From contig JAHBTL010000014.1 of NCBI GenBank assembly GCA_019638615.1, forward strand, positions 1 to 64,000: a DNA stretch of 64,000 nucleotides, written 5' to 3'. Below, piece by piece: positions 26,112-36,080 of the stretch; the first letter of the stretch is position 1; every line of letters begins with the position of its first letter. Under the pieces are notes generated by a model, which saw nothing but the letters and a program-made list of their open reading frames with translations, had not been told where the DNA came from and ran no database searches. A program made the translations under genes and the position numbers. This DNA is from Chitinophagaceae bacterium. Its GTDB lineage: Bacteria; Bacteroidota; Bacteroidia; Chitinophagales; Chitinophagaceae.

Positions 26112-26263
26112 TAGCGTTAGTATAAATTTTAATATTTAAAGACGAGGGCAAATCGGGTTTGAAAAATAAGGGATTTATTTGAAAACCGGCAAAAAGTTTA
26201 TTGTTTTTATATATACCGCCCTCAAAACAGGTATTTCTTTTTCATTACCAGTAAACTTTCTGT

Positions 26264-26271
26264 TAGTTTTG
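26264..26271 (+). promoter_or_regulatory. -7 box of the dicarboxylate/amino acid symporter
   Basis: TAGTTTTG fits TAnnTTTG, 22 bp before the ATG at 26294. Confidence 0.45.
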
Positions 26272-26293
26272 AAATTTTACCAGCATTTACAAT

Positions 26294-27766
26294 ATGAACA
26301 AAAAGAAATCGGGAATACTGGCTGTTATTTTATTCACCGTTATTGCTATCCTTCATTTCATTGCCCTGGAGCAATGGGTCGCCATTTCCGATACTGTTTT
26401 ATTTGCTTCGCGCTGGATATTCATTGCAAGCCTGGTATTATTTGCGCTGTATAAAAAATCACTCACTACCTGGATACTGGTAGCAATGGCCATTGGCGTG
26501 GAGATAGGACTTGATTTCCGGGAATTTTCGCAGAACCTGCAATTTCTAAGTAAAATTTTCCTGCGGCTGGTCAAAACGATCGTGGCGCCCTTGTTGTTCG
26601 CCACACTGGTGGTGGGCATTGCCAGTCATTCCAACCTGAAGCAGGTGGGGCGTATGGGATGGAAATCGCTTGTATATTTTGAAATTGTAACTACACTCGC
26701 CCTGTTGATCGGCATTCTGTTTATAAATATTACCAAAGCCGGCGAAGGCATTATTGTACCTGACAGCCTGTTAAAAGAAATTCCCCGATCGTCGGAAAAA
26801 CAAATGCAGGAAAAGATGATCGTCCTGCTCGACAGCGCCGGTATAGCGCACCCGCCCGACTTATTGCAAAAAATGCCCGATGCACCCGGTAAAACCTGGC
26901 AGGATCATATTATAGACATATTTCCCGAAAATATCGTCAAATCTGTTTATGAAGGGAATGTGCTGCCCATTGTAGTGTTCAGCGTAATATTCGGTATAGC
27001 GCTCGCCATGCTCAGCGAACAAAAAAAGAAACCATTGCTGGAGTTTGCCGAGAGCCTTGCGGAAACCATGTTCCGGTTTACCCATATCATCATGTATTTC
27101 GCTCCGTTTGGGGTTGGAGCGGCTATAGCGGTTACCGTAGGGCACCTGGGCATCGACATCCTTAAAAACCTGTTTCTTTTGCTCATTACCCTATACCTGG
27201 CGCTGATCTCTTTTATTGTTGTTGTACTGGTCCCCATTGCTTTGTTCGTTGCCAGGATACCATTAAAAAAGTTTATTCAGGCTATCAAAGAACCGGTATC
27301 TATTGCATTTGCCACTACCAGCTCTGATTCCGCTTTGCCTACGGCGCTCGAGAACATGGAAAAATTCGGTGTACCGCGTAAAATAGTGTCGTTTGTAATA
27401 CCAACAGGTTATACATTCAACCTGGATGGTACCACGCTTTACCTTTCGCTCGCTTCTGTTTTTGTAGCCCAGGCGGCTGGTATAGATCTGTCTATCGGAG
27501 AGCAGATCATAATAGGACTTTCACTGATGCTTACCAGCAAGGGAGTGGCAGCGGTGCCCCGTGCCTCGCTGGTAATACTTATTGCTACTGCTTCTACGTT
27601 CAACTTCCCGGTATGGCCCATTATGGCAATTTATGGCATTGATGAGCTGATGGATATGGCGCGTACCTCTGTCAATGTTATTGGCAACACATTGGCGAGT
27701 TGTGTAATCGCCCGGTCTGAAGGAGAATTCGACGATGCAAAAGCTCTTGCTTTTGAGGCTGAATGA
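26294..27766 (+). CDS. DAACS-family dicarboxylate/amino acid:cation symporter
   Basis: Inner-membrane symporter of 490 residues (GltP/DctA type). The transport-core blocks are present: the serine-rich loop FATTSSDSALPTALENMEKF, then IPTGYTFNLDGTTLYLSLAS and SKGVAAVPRASLVIL, where NLDGT and the final Asp/Asn helix (MDMARTSVNVIGN) bind substrate and Na+ or H+. An insertion of about 70 residues (roughly 160-225) after the third helix is longer than in the transporters I know. Likely substrates are glutamate, aspartate or C4-dicarboxylates. Confidence 0.92.
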   Translation: MNKKKSGILAVILFTVIAILHFIALEQWVAISDTVLFASRWIFIASLVLFALYKKSLTTWILVAMAIGVEIGLDFREFSQNLQFLSKIFLRLVKTIVAPLLFATLVVGIASHSNLKQVGRMGWKSLVYFEIVTTLALLIGILFINITKAGEGIIVPDSLLKEIPRSSEKQMQEKMIVLLDSAGIAHPPDLLQKMPDAPGKTWQDHIIDIFPENIVKSVYEGNVLPIVVFSVIFGIALAMLSEQKKKPLLEFAESLAETMFRFTHIIMYFAPFGVGAAIAVTVGHLGIDILKNLFLLLITLYLALISFIVVVLVPIALFVARIPLKKFIQAIKEPVSIAFATTSSDSALPTALENMEKFGVPRKIVSFVIPTGYTFNLDGTTLYLSLASVFVAQAAGIDLSIGEQIIIGLSLMLTSKGVAAVPRASLVILIATASTFNFPVWPIMAIYGIDELMDMARTSVNVIGNTLASCVIARSEGEFDDAKALAFEAE

Positions 27767-27874
27767 TAATTAAATGTTAGTTTTCCTGCCTCTTTTTTAA
27801 AACATCAGGAAAACAGGCGGTTAATTAAGCCAGAAAGTGCAAATTTGCGCCGGGAAAAATATCAACTAAAGTTT

Positions 27875-28840
27875 ATGATGAAAAGATTTCTTGGATTTGT
27901 TGTAAGTTTTGTATGCACGGCAACTGTATTCGCACAGGAACAGGTAAGCGTTCAGTTTGTTAACCAGTATGAAGATGCGCTGAGCAATATACGGGTGTCC
28001 AATGCAGGTAAAGACTCTACTTATACAACGGATGAAAAGGGTTTCACGGTTATTTCTGTGACCCCAACCGACCCTGTCAACATTCACCTGGACGGATATA
28101 CAGCAGTTACCACCACACTTGCCGATATTCAATCAAAAAGCAAAATAACACTTCATAAAAATTTTGCATGGAAGGATCTGCTGAATCCCATGTTCTATAT
28201 TATCAACGGGGGGTTATGGCTTTTGTTATTCATCGTTTTTGCAGAAACGGGGCTGTTTGTCGGGTTCTTTTTACCAGGCGATAGCCTGCTTTTCGTGGCA
28301 GGCATTTACAGCAGCGATCTGATGAATGAATTTTATAAGAGCTTGGGTATTGAAGCCATTCAGAATGAATGGATAGACCTGTTCCTGCTGGTAGGCTTGA
28401 TCTCATTTATGGGTATTATTGGTAATACAGTGGGATACTGGTTCGGAAGAAAAATAGGCCCGGCCATGTTTACCTGGAGGGACCGTTTCCTGTTCAAGAA
28501 AAAGTACCTGCACGATGCCCATGACTTTTTTGAAAAACATGGCGGCGGCGCTATCGTATTTGCCAGGTTCCTGCCTATTATCCGGACATTTGCTCCGATT
28601 GTAGCCGGCATAGTAAATATGGATAAAAAGAAATTTGCCTTTTACAATATTGTAGGTTGTTTTGCCTGGGTGATCAGCATGATCTTCGCCGGGCACTTTT
28701 TGCAGATATGGGTAAGAAAACAATTCGGCTTTGAACTGAGGGATCACCTGGAAGCAATAGTGATCATTATTGTACTGGTGACTACATTGCCTGTTTTCTG
28801 GAAACTTTTCTTCGGTAAAAAATCTTCCAAAGCTTCATAA
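27875..28840 (+). CDS. DedA-family membrane protein with secreted N-terminal domain
   Basis: 321 residues from the ATG at 27875 (the frame also opens at a TTG at 27845). A signal peptide (MMKRFLGFVVSFVCTATVFA) precedes about 80 residues of a beta-rich, carboxypeptidase-regulatory-like domain (YEDALSNIRVSNAGKDSTYT). The DedA/SNARE-associated core then shows LFVGFFLPGDSLLFVAG and the conserved ARFLPIIRTFAPIVAG. DedA proteins act in lipid carrier or phospholipid transport across the inner membrane (family knowledge). The extra N-terminal domain is not part of standard DedA proteins. An MFS gene follows after 11 bp. Confidence 0.88.
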   Translation: MMKRFLGFVVSFVCTATVFAQEQVSVQFVNQYEDALSNIRVSNAGKDSTYTTDEKGFTVISVTPTDPVNIHLDGYTAVTTTLADIQSKSKITLHKNFAWKDLLNPMFYIINGGLWLLLFIVFAETGLFVGFFLPGDSLLFVAGIYSSDLMNEFYKSLGIEAIQNEWIDLFLLVGLISFMGIIGNTVGYWFGRKIGPAMFTWRDRFLFKKKYLHDAHDFFEKHGGGAIVFARFLPIIRTFAPIVAGIVNMDKKKFAFYNIVGCFAWVISMIFAGHFLQIWVRKQFGFELRDHLEAIVIIIVLVTTLPVFWKLFFGKKSSKAS

Positions 28841-28851
28841 AACAATTTTCA

Positions 28852-30084
28852 ATGTCTCAACCCAAAACGTCTGCTTCCATATTTAATGTGGCCGTACTGG
28901 TGGCTGCCCTAGGCTATTTTGTAGATATTTATGATTTATTATTGTTCGGAATTATCCGCATTCCCAGCTTGCGCGATTTAGGACTTACAGAAGAGCAGAT
29001 ATTGACCGATGGCGAAGGCATTCTTACCTGGCAAATGTGGGGATTGCTGATAGGGGGAATTGTGTGGGGAGTAATGGGAGATAAAAAAGGAAGGCTGAGT
29101 GTGCTGTTCGGATCTATTATTTTATATTCCCTGGCCAACATAGCGAACGGGTTCGTACAAACAGTGGAGCAATACAAATGGATCCGCTTTATAGCAGGGA
29201 TCGGTTTAGCCGGTGAATTAGGTGCGGGCATAACGCTGGTATCGGAACTTACGGCAAAGGAAAAAAGAGGTATTGCCACTTCGCTGGTGGCGGGTATCGG
29301 CCTTACCGGCGCTGTTGTGGCATTTATCATGAAGGAAAATTTCAGTTGGCGAACCTGTTACTTTATAGGAGGCGGTTTAGGCTTATTGCTGTTGGTATTG
29401 CGTATATCTGTTTTTGAATCGGGCATGTTTCATAAAGCAAAAGAGATGAATGTAGAGCGTGGAAATCTCTTAATGTTTTTTAACAATGCAGACAGGTTCA
29501 GACGATACATTACCGGGGTGCTGATAGGTTTGCCCACCTGGTTTGTGATTGGCGTGCTCGTTACTTTTTCGAGCGAGTTTGGCAAACACATGGGGATTAC
29601 CGAAAAAATAGATCCTGGCAAAGCGATCATGTTTGCTTATGCAGCCATTTCGCTGGGAGATATTGCCATAGGTTTTGTAAGCCAGTGGATGAGAAGCCGT
29701 AAAAAAGCGCTTTATCTTTTCTATTCTATTACCGCCCTGTTCATGCTGCTGTATTTCACTGTGCAATGGAACGGCTCTGCCATGCAGATGTACTGGATCT
29801 GCGCGGGACTTGGCTTTGGCACAGGCTTCTGGGCAATTTTTGTTACAATGGGCGCCGAACAGTTCGGCACCAATATACGGGCAACCGCCGCCACTACCAT
29901 TCCTAATATGGTAAGGGGCATGCTGGCTATTTTCATCTTACCTCTTTTCCAGGGATTGAGAAACGTTACGGATTATTATACAGGCGGATGGATAGCCGCC
30001 ATCATCATTATGGCCATAGGCACAGCAGCCATCATTCTTACAAAAGAAACTTTCGGCAAAGATCTCAATTACGTTGAAAAATAA
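28852..30084 (+). CDS. MFS transporter
   Basis: A 410-residue inner-membrane transporter with 12 predicted membrane segments. Major-facilitator marks are the loop 2-3 motif GVMGDKKGRLSVLFGS and, in the second half, GFVSQWMRSRKKAL. Helix 4 (GIGLAGELGAGITLVSEL) resembles sugar/metabolite MFS families. The substrate is unknown. It begins 11 bp after the DedA-like gene and is likely co-transcribed with it. Confidence 0.9.
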   Translation: MSQPKTSASIFNVAVLVAALGYFVDIYDLLLFGIIRIPSLRDLGLTEEQILTDGEGILTWQMWGLLIGGIVWGVMGDKKGRLSVLFGSIILYSLANIANGFVQTVEQYKWIRFIAGIGLAGELGAGITLVSELTAKEKRGIATSLVAGIGLTGAVVAFIMKENFSWRTCYFIGGGLGLLLLVLRISVFESGMFHKAKEMNVERGNLLMFFNNADRFRRYITGVLIGLPTWFVIGVLVTFSSEFGKHMGITEKIDPGKAIMFAYAAISLGDIAIGFVSQWMRSRKKALYLFYSITALFMLLYFTVQWNGSAMQMYWICAGLGFGTGFWAIFVTMGAEQFGTNIRATAATTIPNMVRGMLAIFILPLFQGLRNVTDYYTGGWIAAIIIMAIGTAAIILTKETFGKDLNYVEK

Positions 30085-31025
30085 ATAAGGGCGGTTTCCG
30101 GTAAAGTGACCCTCACCATGCCGCAGTTTCGCAGATTAAACCGGCGCATCTGCCTGCTATTTTATCACATCCTATTTCAATGCTGTATATTCTTGCGTTG
30201 TTATTATTCATTATTCCGGTAATATATTTTTCTGATCTCTGCATCCACAAAGAAGCATTCGTTGTGAATGCTGCTCCGCAGTGAGCGCCGCGAGAAAATT
30301 ATTGGTGAAATATTGGAAAGAAAGTGTACTACCCTGTGATTATCATTTTTGAACACCCAAAACCCACAATATCTGCACCAGAGGTGCAACCTGTTGGTAA
30401 CTCTATGCAATGTATCTCCTTATAGGTGAAGCCCCTTTTTTGCACGCAGAGGGCAGCCTCTCTGAGGCAATGACAATTTGGGTCCTGTTGCTACTCACTG
30501 ATCTATGTGCCTGATTCTATTATTTAATTCACCTTCTCACAATACGAACTTGTCATTGCCGCTCTATTTCAGAATAGTATTATATAGTTGCGATTTAAAC
30601 ACCTAATTCTATTAAGCAAAATGTGGCGCAATTATGAAATCCCCGCCTTCTTTGTAACAGGCCCATACCACTTACCGTACCCTATTGGCTTTTGGTGTTA
30701 CCCGAATTTGCGTTCCGGTACTCCATATTATTTTATCCCCTCTATTTATTTTTATCCATGTTTTGCTCACTATAAGGTTTTGAAGTGGTGAGCGCGGGAA
30801 TACGAGTATATAAAAGGGTTCCCCATCTACTGGTATTAAATAACAGGCAGTTTAATTTTAATGGTTCCTACCTTTTTGACCTTGGTAACAGACCCGCACC
30901 ACATATATTCTACCTTCTTACCTTCTGCCGGTGCAAATAATGCAATAAGCCCGCCCGAACGATGTTCAGTCGGGGCAGGCCTGTCTTGCCCGTCATTGTG
31001 CTTCTATACATTATCTTCGTACTGT
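30085..31025. other. Long intergenic region with degenerate sequence and a mini-palindrome
   Basis: 941 bp with no convincing gene. Open frames at 30588-30791 and before 31026 are low-complexity and family-unlike. Two stretches (about 30645-30700 and 30865-30915) share a weak similarity (GTAACAG-CC-CACC-C), suggesting decayed repeats. 30949-30980 is a mini-palindrome related to 13979-14010. Confidence 0.5.
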
Positions 31026-32078
31026 ATGATCAAATCTCCGGAACAAATTCTTGCAAAAGGATCTGCATTTAAGGGACGATCCCGGCTGAAATTCCTTATT
31101 ATCCGTTTTTCCTCTATCGGTGATATTGTACTTACTACCCCGGCTATCCGTTGCCTGAAACAACAAATGCCTGGGGCAGAAGTTCATTTTCTTACTAAAA
31201 AAAAATTCAAAGCTGTAACAGTTGCCAATCCTTACATTGATAAATTTCATTATTATGATAATGATTATAAGCAAACCATCAACGATATCTGCAACGAACA
31301 ATTCGATTATATCATAGACCTGCACAAAAACCTCCGGACGCTGCGGTTATGGCTCGAAACCGATATGCGTACCAAATGGCTGAACTACCGGAAGCTGAGC
31401 ATACAAAAATTCCTGCTCACCAAATTTCATATCAATACCATGCCGGGCATTCATATTTCACAGCGTTGCCTGAATGCATTGAAGCCGCTCGGCATTAAAG
31501 ATGATGGAAGAGGGCTGGATTATTTTGTACCCAACGGTGAGGAAATAAAAACAGAGGATCTTCCCCTCTCCCATCAAATGGGTTTTATTGCAATGGTGAT
31601 CGGCGCCTCTTATTACACTAAAAAACTGCCGGTTGCAAAGTTGCAGGAGCTCTGTAAAAAAATAGATCATCCCATTGTACTGGTAGGCGGAAAAGAAGAT
31701 TTTGAAGAAGGAAAAGCCGTTAATGAGGTGGATCCTGTAAAAATTTACAATGCATGCGGCAAGTTCAGCTTAAATGAATCTGCGGATATTATCCGGAGGG
31801 CAAAGCTGGTAATATCGCACGACACCGGCTTCCAGTACATTGCCTGTGCGTTCAATAAGCCCGTCATGGCCGTTTGGGGCGGCACTTCGCCCAGGCTGGA
31901 TGTGGAGCCCTATTATGGCAGTCATGTCCCTCCAAAACACCACAATTTTATTGTACCGCATTTGCCATGCCAGCCCTGTTCCAACTTCGGTACCCGAACC
32001 TGTCCTAAAAAACATTTTAAGTGCATGCTGTTGCAGGATACAGATGCGTTGGCAGCCACCACCATGCAGCAGCTCTGA
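31026..32078 (+). CDS. glycosyltransferase family 9 (ADP-heptose:LPS heptosyltransferase-like)
   Basis: About 350 residues from the ATG at 31026; the frame is open from an ATG at 30861 but the first 55 codons are intergenic in character. Family blocks are LKFLIIRFSSIGDIVLTTPA near the start, the acceptor-half motif DYIIDLHKNLRT, and the donor-binding half with IGASYYTKKLP, LVGGKEDFEEG and ISHDTGFQYIACAFNKPVMA. The Cys-rich tail LPCQPCSNFGTRTCP is usual for this family. It should add heptose or a related sugar to the lipopolysaccharide core at the inner face of the cytoplasmic membrane. Confidence 0.9.
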   Translation: MIKSPEQILAKGSAFKGRSRLKFLIIRFSSIGDIVLTTPAIRCLKQQMPGAEVHFLTKKKFKAVTVANPYIDKFHYYDNDYKQTINDICNEQFDYIIDLHKNLRTLRLWLETDMRTKWLNYRKLSIQKFLLTKFHINTMPGIHISQRCLNALKPLGIKDDGRGLDYFVPNGEEIKTEDLPLSHQMGFIAMVIGASYYTKKLPVAKLQELCKKIDHPIVLVGGKEDFEEGKAVNEVDPVKIYNACGKFSLNESADIIRRAKLVISHDTGFQYIACAFNKPVMAVWGGTSPRLDVEPYYGSHVPPKHHNFIVPHLPCQPCSNFGTRTCPKKHFKCMLLQDTDALAATTMQQL

Positions 32079-32118
32079 CTTTTGAACACTTTATTTAAAA
32101 GACACGCCCCATTATTTA

Positions 32119-34362
32119 CTATTTCCCGAATTTCTTTTTCAATGCGCTTAACGCATCGGTCAATGATGCGGAAGAAAGATCAGGTCCTTTTTTTTCGAAG
32201 CGTTTGTTGTTCCCCTGGAAGCCTCTTCGTTCACCACGGGCGGGCGGTTCCTGCGTTTGTTTGATGGATAAGGCGATCCTCTTGCGGGCATGATCTACTT
32301 CGAGCACTTTCACCATCACCTTGTCATTCAGCTTCAGCACTTCGTTCGGATCTTCAATATACTTATGCGCTATTTCCGATACATGCACCAACCCGTCCTG
32401 CTTCACTCCGATATCAACGAATGCGCCAAACCTGGTGATGTTGGTTACAATACCTGGTACTACCATTCCTACCTGCACATCCTCCATGCTGTAGATACCG
32501 GCAAATTCAAATTGCTGCACTTCGCTGCGTGGATCCAGTCCCGGTTTTTGGAGCTCCTTTAAAATATCCTGTATCGTATGCTCTCCAAATTGTTCGCTTA
32601 CATACTTTTTGGGATGGATGTTTTTAATAACGGATTCATTGCCGATCAGGGCTTTGATCTCCACCTGGCTATCTGTCGCCATCTGCTGCACCAGATTATA
32701 AGCTTCCGGGTGCACCGCGCTGCTGTCGAGCGGATTTTCACCCGATTGTATCCGAAGAAATCCCGCGCATTGTTCATAGGCCTTGCCTCCCAGTCGCGGC
32801 ACTTTCAGTAATTGGCCGCGATTGGAAAAACCACCGATCTCGCTCCGGTATTTGATAATATTCTCCGCCAGCGTATTCCCGATGCCGCTTACATACGACA
32901 GTAAATGCTTACTGGCAGTGTTCAGGTTCACCCCTACCTGGTTCACACAGCTTACCACTGTCTGATCCAGCCGCTCTTTCAGCCTGAACTGGTTCACATC
33001 GTGCTGGTACTGTCCCACGCCAATGCTCTTGGGATCAATTTTAACCAGCTCAGCCAGCGGATCCATTAACCGTCTGCCGATACTAACGGCGCCGCGTACT
33101 GTAATATCGTAGTCGGGAAATTCCTCCCTTGCAGTTTCCGAAGCGGAGTATACAGATGCCCCGTCTTCATTCACCAAAAACACCGGCAATCCGAGATCCA
33201 GCTTTTTAATGAACTGCTCCGTTTCGCGTCCTGCAGTTCCATCGCCTATGGCAATGGCCTGGATATCGTATGTTTTCACCAGGTGCCTTATCGTATGCTC
33301 CGACCCCGCCAGCCTGCCGGGCTCATGAACATATATAAGATCGTTCTTTTTCAATTCTCCTTTTTCATCCAGGCATACTACTTTACATCCTGTGCGGTAA
33401 CCCGGGTCTATCGCCAGTACTTTTTTGCTGCCCAAGGGGGAACTGAGCAATAATTGCTTAAGATTTTCTGCAAATACGTTGATCGCCTCTTCATCTGCCT
33501 TCTGCTTCAGCATGGTTCTGAATTCCGTTTCAAGCGCGGGCTGCAGCAAACGGCGATACGCATCTTTTACCGCTTTCCGTACCTGTGTGCTGCTTTCGCT
33601 CATACCTTTGGCATACAGACTTTCCAGTTGTTCTATCGCCTGTTCTTCTTCAGGAGCGATCGAAATGCGCAATACACCTTCTACAAATCCCCTTAACACT
33701 GCCAGTGCCCGGTGCGACGGGACTTTCATGACCGGCTCACTATAATCGAAATAGTCTTTGAACTTTATGCCTTCCGTTTCTTTGTCCGTTACCACTTTAC
33801 TTTGCAGTGCGGCCCTGTCTTCAAACAGCTTACGCATTTTTGCACGCGTCTGTGCATCTTCGTTGATCTGTTCGGCAATGATATCCCTGGCACCCTGCAA
33901 TGCTTCTTCCGCCGTTTTCACTTTTTCATTTACATAAGCAGCGGCTTCTGCAGCAATAGCTGTTTCTTTTTGTTCCAGTATCAATACTGCCAGCGGCTCC
34001 AGCCCGTTTTCTTTGGCGGTTTGGGCCTTCGTTTTGCGCCTGGGCTTATAAGGCAGATAAATATCTTCCAGCTCCGCCAGCGTGGTTGCCTTGTTCAGCT
34101 TTTCCTGCAGGGCTTCAGTCATCTTTTCCTGCTCGGTAATGGATTTTTCAATCGCGGCTTTTCTCTCGGTAAAAGCTTTTAAAGCTTTGGCTTCGTCTTC
34201 TATCTGCTGAACCACCACTTCATCCAGCGCGCCTGTTTTATCTTTCCGGTAACGTGCTATAAACGGGATAGTAGCGCCTTCAGCAAGTAAGGTAAGCACG
34301 GCTTCTGCCTGTTGAACACGGATGTTCAACCGCGTTGCTATTATGGATGCAAATTCTGTCAT
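32119..34362 (-). CDS. tex: Tex-like transcription accessory protein with S1 domain
   Basis: 747 residues, standard Tex length. Domains in order are a helical N-terminal region (about 1-320), a YqgF/RNase H-like fold starting at VLAIDPGYRTGCKVVCLD, helix-hairpin-helix units (LSYVSGIGNTLAENIIKYR, LKVPRLGGKAYEQCAGF) and a C-terminal S1 RNA-binding domain (about 650-720, GIVTNITRFGAFVDIGVKQD). Tex binds nucleic acid and is linked to transcription and RNA decay. A basic tail (RGERRGFQGNNKRFEKKG) follows the S1 domain. Single gene. Confidence 0.96.
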   Translation of the reverse strand: MTEFASIIATRLNIRVQQAEAVLTLLAEGATIPFIARYRKDKTGALDEVVVQQIEDEAKALKAFTERKAAIEKSITEQEKMTEALQEKLNKATTLAELEDIYLPYKPRRKTKAQTAKENGLEPLAVLILEQKETAIAAEAAAYVNEKVKTAEEALQGARDIIAEQINEDAQTRAKMRKLFEDRAALQSKVVTDKETEGIKFKDYFDYSEPVMKVPSHRALAVLRGFVEGVLRISIAPEEEQAIEQLESLYAKGMSESSTQVRKAVKDAYRRLLQPALETEFRTMLKQKADEEAINVFAENLKQLLLSSPLGSKKVLAIDPGYRTGCKVVCLDEKGELKKNDLIYVHEPGRLAGSEHTIRHLVKTYDIQAIAIGDGTAGRETEQFIKKLDLGLPVFLVNEDGASVYSASETAREEFPDYDITVRGAVSIGRRLMDPLAELVKIDPKSIGVGQYQHDVNQFRLKERLDQTVVSCVNQVGVNLNTASKHLLSYVSGIGNTLAENIIKYRSEIGGFSNRGQLLKVPRLGGKAYEQCAGFLRIQSGENPLDSSAVHPEAYNLVQQMATDSQVEIKALIGNESVIKNIHPKKYVSEQFGEHTIQDILKELQKPGLDPRSEVQQFEFAGIYSMEDVQVGMVVPGIVTNITRFGAFVDIGVKQDGLVHVSEIAHKYIEDPNEVLKLNDKVMVKVLEVDHARKRIALSIKQTQEPPARGERRGFQGNNKRFEKKGPDLSSASLTDALSALKKKFGK

Positions 34363-34420
34363 AAGGGGTGCGAAACTAATGGCTGGTTTTCAAAACAAAA
34401 ACTTGGAAAAATGATGATGA

Positions 34421-35764
34421 TTAATTAAAGGTGATCCGGTATTGTGGATAAGTTTCCGCGTAGCGATAAATCATATCGCGGATGAAATCATTGTCGTGGC
34501 AGGGAGTAAGTATTTTTTTTATCTTCTTCAGATCAATTTTCATCGCCTCCGGTATATAGCCCATACCGAAAAATCTTCCTTTTTCTATCAGCAGACAGCT
34601 TTGCTGCCCCGGCTCAACGCCATTCCCCAGTACGGCAAAAGTGGGCAGTTCTTCATAGAGTGTGGTAAGTGCCTGCTCTACTTTTTTGTTGTATACTTCC
34701 GGGCTGTCATTCACTTCAGCCATCTCTCCCATTTCCCTGGTTTTATCAATAAAGCAAAGTCGCGGCGATAGCTGGTGCCTTTCTATCATGTTCCACAACA
34801 GCCTGTAACCATCCCACATTAAGCCAAAAGTATGCACGGGACGCAGGTACTTCCGTTTCCGCTCTATGACCAACCGGGCATATCCTTTCTGGTCTTCAAA
34901 AACATACAAGCCATATTGAAAGCTGATCTGCTTACGGCTGGTATTGTATTTAGGCCACCAGCGTTTGATCTCGGTTTCCTCGAGTATGGCAGCCATCAGC
35001 TCCGTTCCGCAAAGCTGGTAACTGATATGATATACATGGCGGATGAATTCCTGCTTCTGCCGTCCTGCGCCATTGTGCGCAAAATGACTGCTGACCCGGC
35101 TGCGGAGATTTTTGGCTTTTCCTACATAAATTACTTTTCCTTTTTGATCGCGGAAATAGTATACCCCCGGTTTACGCGGCAACTGTTCTATATGCTCCTT
35201 GGGCAAATGAAGGGGGAGGTATTGCTCCTTCGAGGATTTTTTGAGAAACTGAACAATGTGTGGTTCCGCATTATTTTTCAGGAGCAACTCAAACAGCCTC
35301 ACCGTTGCCCAGGCGTCTCCTCCCGCACGGTGACGGTTCTCTATCTGGATCTGCAGCAAGCGGCAGATATTCCCGAGACTGTAAGACGGCAACCCGGTAA
35401 ACACTTTTCGTGTGAGCCTTACCGTACAAAGCTTTTTTGTATCCAGGTTATACCCGCAGTCCTGCAGTTGGTGCCTCAGAAAGGAATAGTCAAAATTTAC
35501 ATTGTGAGCGATGAATATCTTGTCTTTCAGTATTTCATAAATGTCTTCTGCCACCTCTTCGAAAGCCGGGGCATCGGCTACCATTTCGTTCGTAATGCCC
35601 GTCATGGTTTGTATAAAATAAGGAATTTCCTGGCGTGGATTGATGAGCGTTTCGTACTGGTCTATTACCCGGGTGCCATCGTGTATGAAAATAGCGATCT
35701 CGGTAATGCCATTTGCCGAAGCATGACTCCCCGTAGTTTCAATATCTACTATAGCGTATACCAA
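34421..35764 (-). CDS. DEDDh exonuclease fused to GIY-YIG nuclease domain
   Basis: A 447-residue fusion of two nucleases. Residues about 1-170 form a DnaQ-like 3'-5' exonuclease: AIVDIETTGSHASANGITEI (ExoI Asp and Glu), FIAHNVNFDYSFL (ExoII) and HRAGGDAWATV (ExoIII His and Asp). Residues about 195-280 form a UvrC/Cho-type GIY-YIG domain: GVYYFRDQKGKVIYVGKAKN. The remaining part resembles Cho-like C-terminal regions. This architecture, known in several bacterial groups, suggests excision repair. TTG is the only possible start, since an in-frame TAA lies four codons upstream and the exonuclease motif begins five residues in. Confidence 0.92.
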   Translation of the reverse strand: MVYAIVDIETTGSHASANGITEIAIFIHDGTRVIDQYETLINPRQEIPYFIQTMTGITNEMVADAPAFEEVAEDIYEILKDKIFIAHNVNFDYSFLRHQLQDCGYNLDTKKLCTVRLTRKVFTGLPSYSLGNICRLLQIQIENRHRAGGDAWATVRLFELLLKNNAEPHIVQFLKKSSKEQYLPLHLPKEHIEQLPRKPGVYYFRDQKGKVIYVGKAKNLRSRVSSHFAHNGAGRQKQEFIRHVYHISYQLCGTELMAAILEETEIKRWWPKYNTSRKQISFQYGLYVFEDQKGYARLVIERKRKYLRPVHTFGLMWDGYRLLWNMIERHQLSPRLCFIDKTREMGEMAEVNDSPEVYNKKVEQALTTLYEELPTFAVLGNGVEPGQQSCLLIEKGRFFGMGYIPEAMKIDLKKIKKILTPCHDNDFIRDMIYRYAETYPQYRITFN

Positions 35765-36080
35765 TTGCTGCTTTTAACGGTTATCTAAAGGTAAATTCCT
35801 TTTGCGACTCTTACATGCAACTCTTTCAAAACATTGATAATCAATATATAACGATCAAATATATTTAAAATATCCACAACCGGTACACACTACACAATAA
35901 ATGCGAGAAATATAAAACTAATTGCTTAGCTTTGGTTATATCTATTTAATAAACATGCTACAGGTGCATCCGGTTTTGTTTGTACCTGATTTTCTTAGAG
36001 ATCACCATTGGTTATTTCCTGTCCTCCTTTGAAAACATTCCACAATCCGGTCCTGATTTTTACATTTTAAAACATCCGTT
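35765..36080. other. Intergenic region upstream of the 34-residue peptide gene
   Basis: 316 bp, AT-rich. A TAGCTTTG box at 35927-35934 fits the Bacteroidota -7 consensus and would give a leader of about 140 nt for the small gene at 36081. I see nothing else. Confidence 0.45.

Noticed and set aside
30588-30791. 67-codon frame in the long gap before the heptosyltransferase
   Set aside because: Composition is low-complexity and aromatic, with no start context or family match.
30861-31025. N-terminal extension of the heptosyltransferase frame
   Set aside because: The first 55 codons do not resemble the family, which begins just after ATG 31026, and this region contains a repeat palindrome.
34832-35788. 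318-codon plus-strand frame opposite the exonuclease-GIY-YIG gene
   Set aside because: Antisense shadow; the minus-strand product has complete ExoI, ExoII, ExoIII and GIY-YIG motifs.
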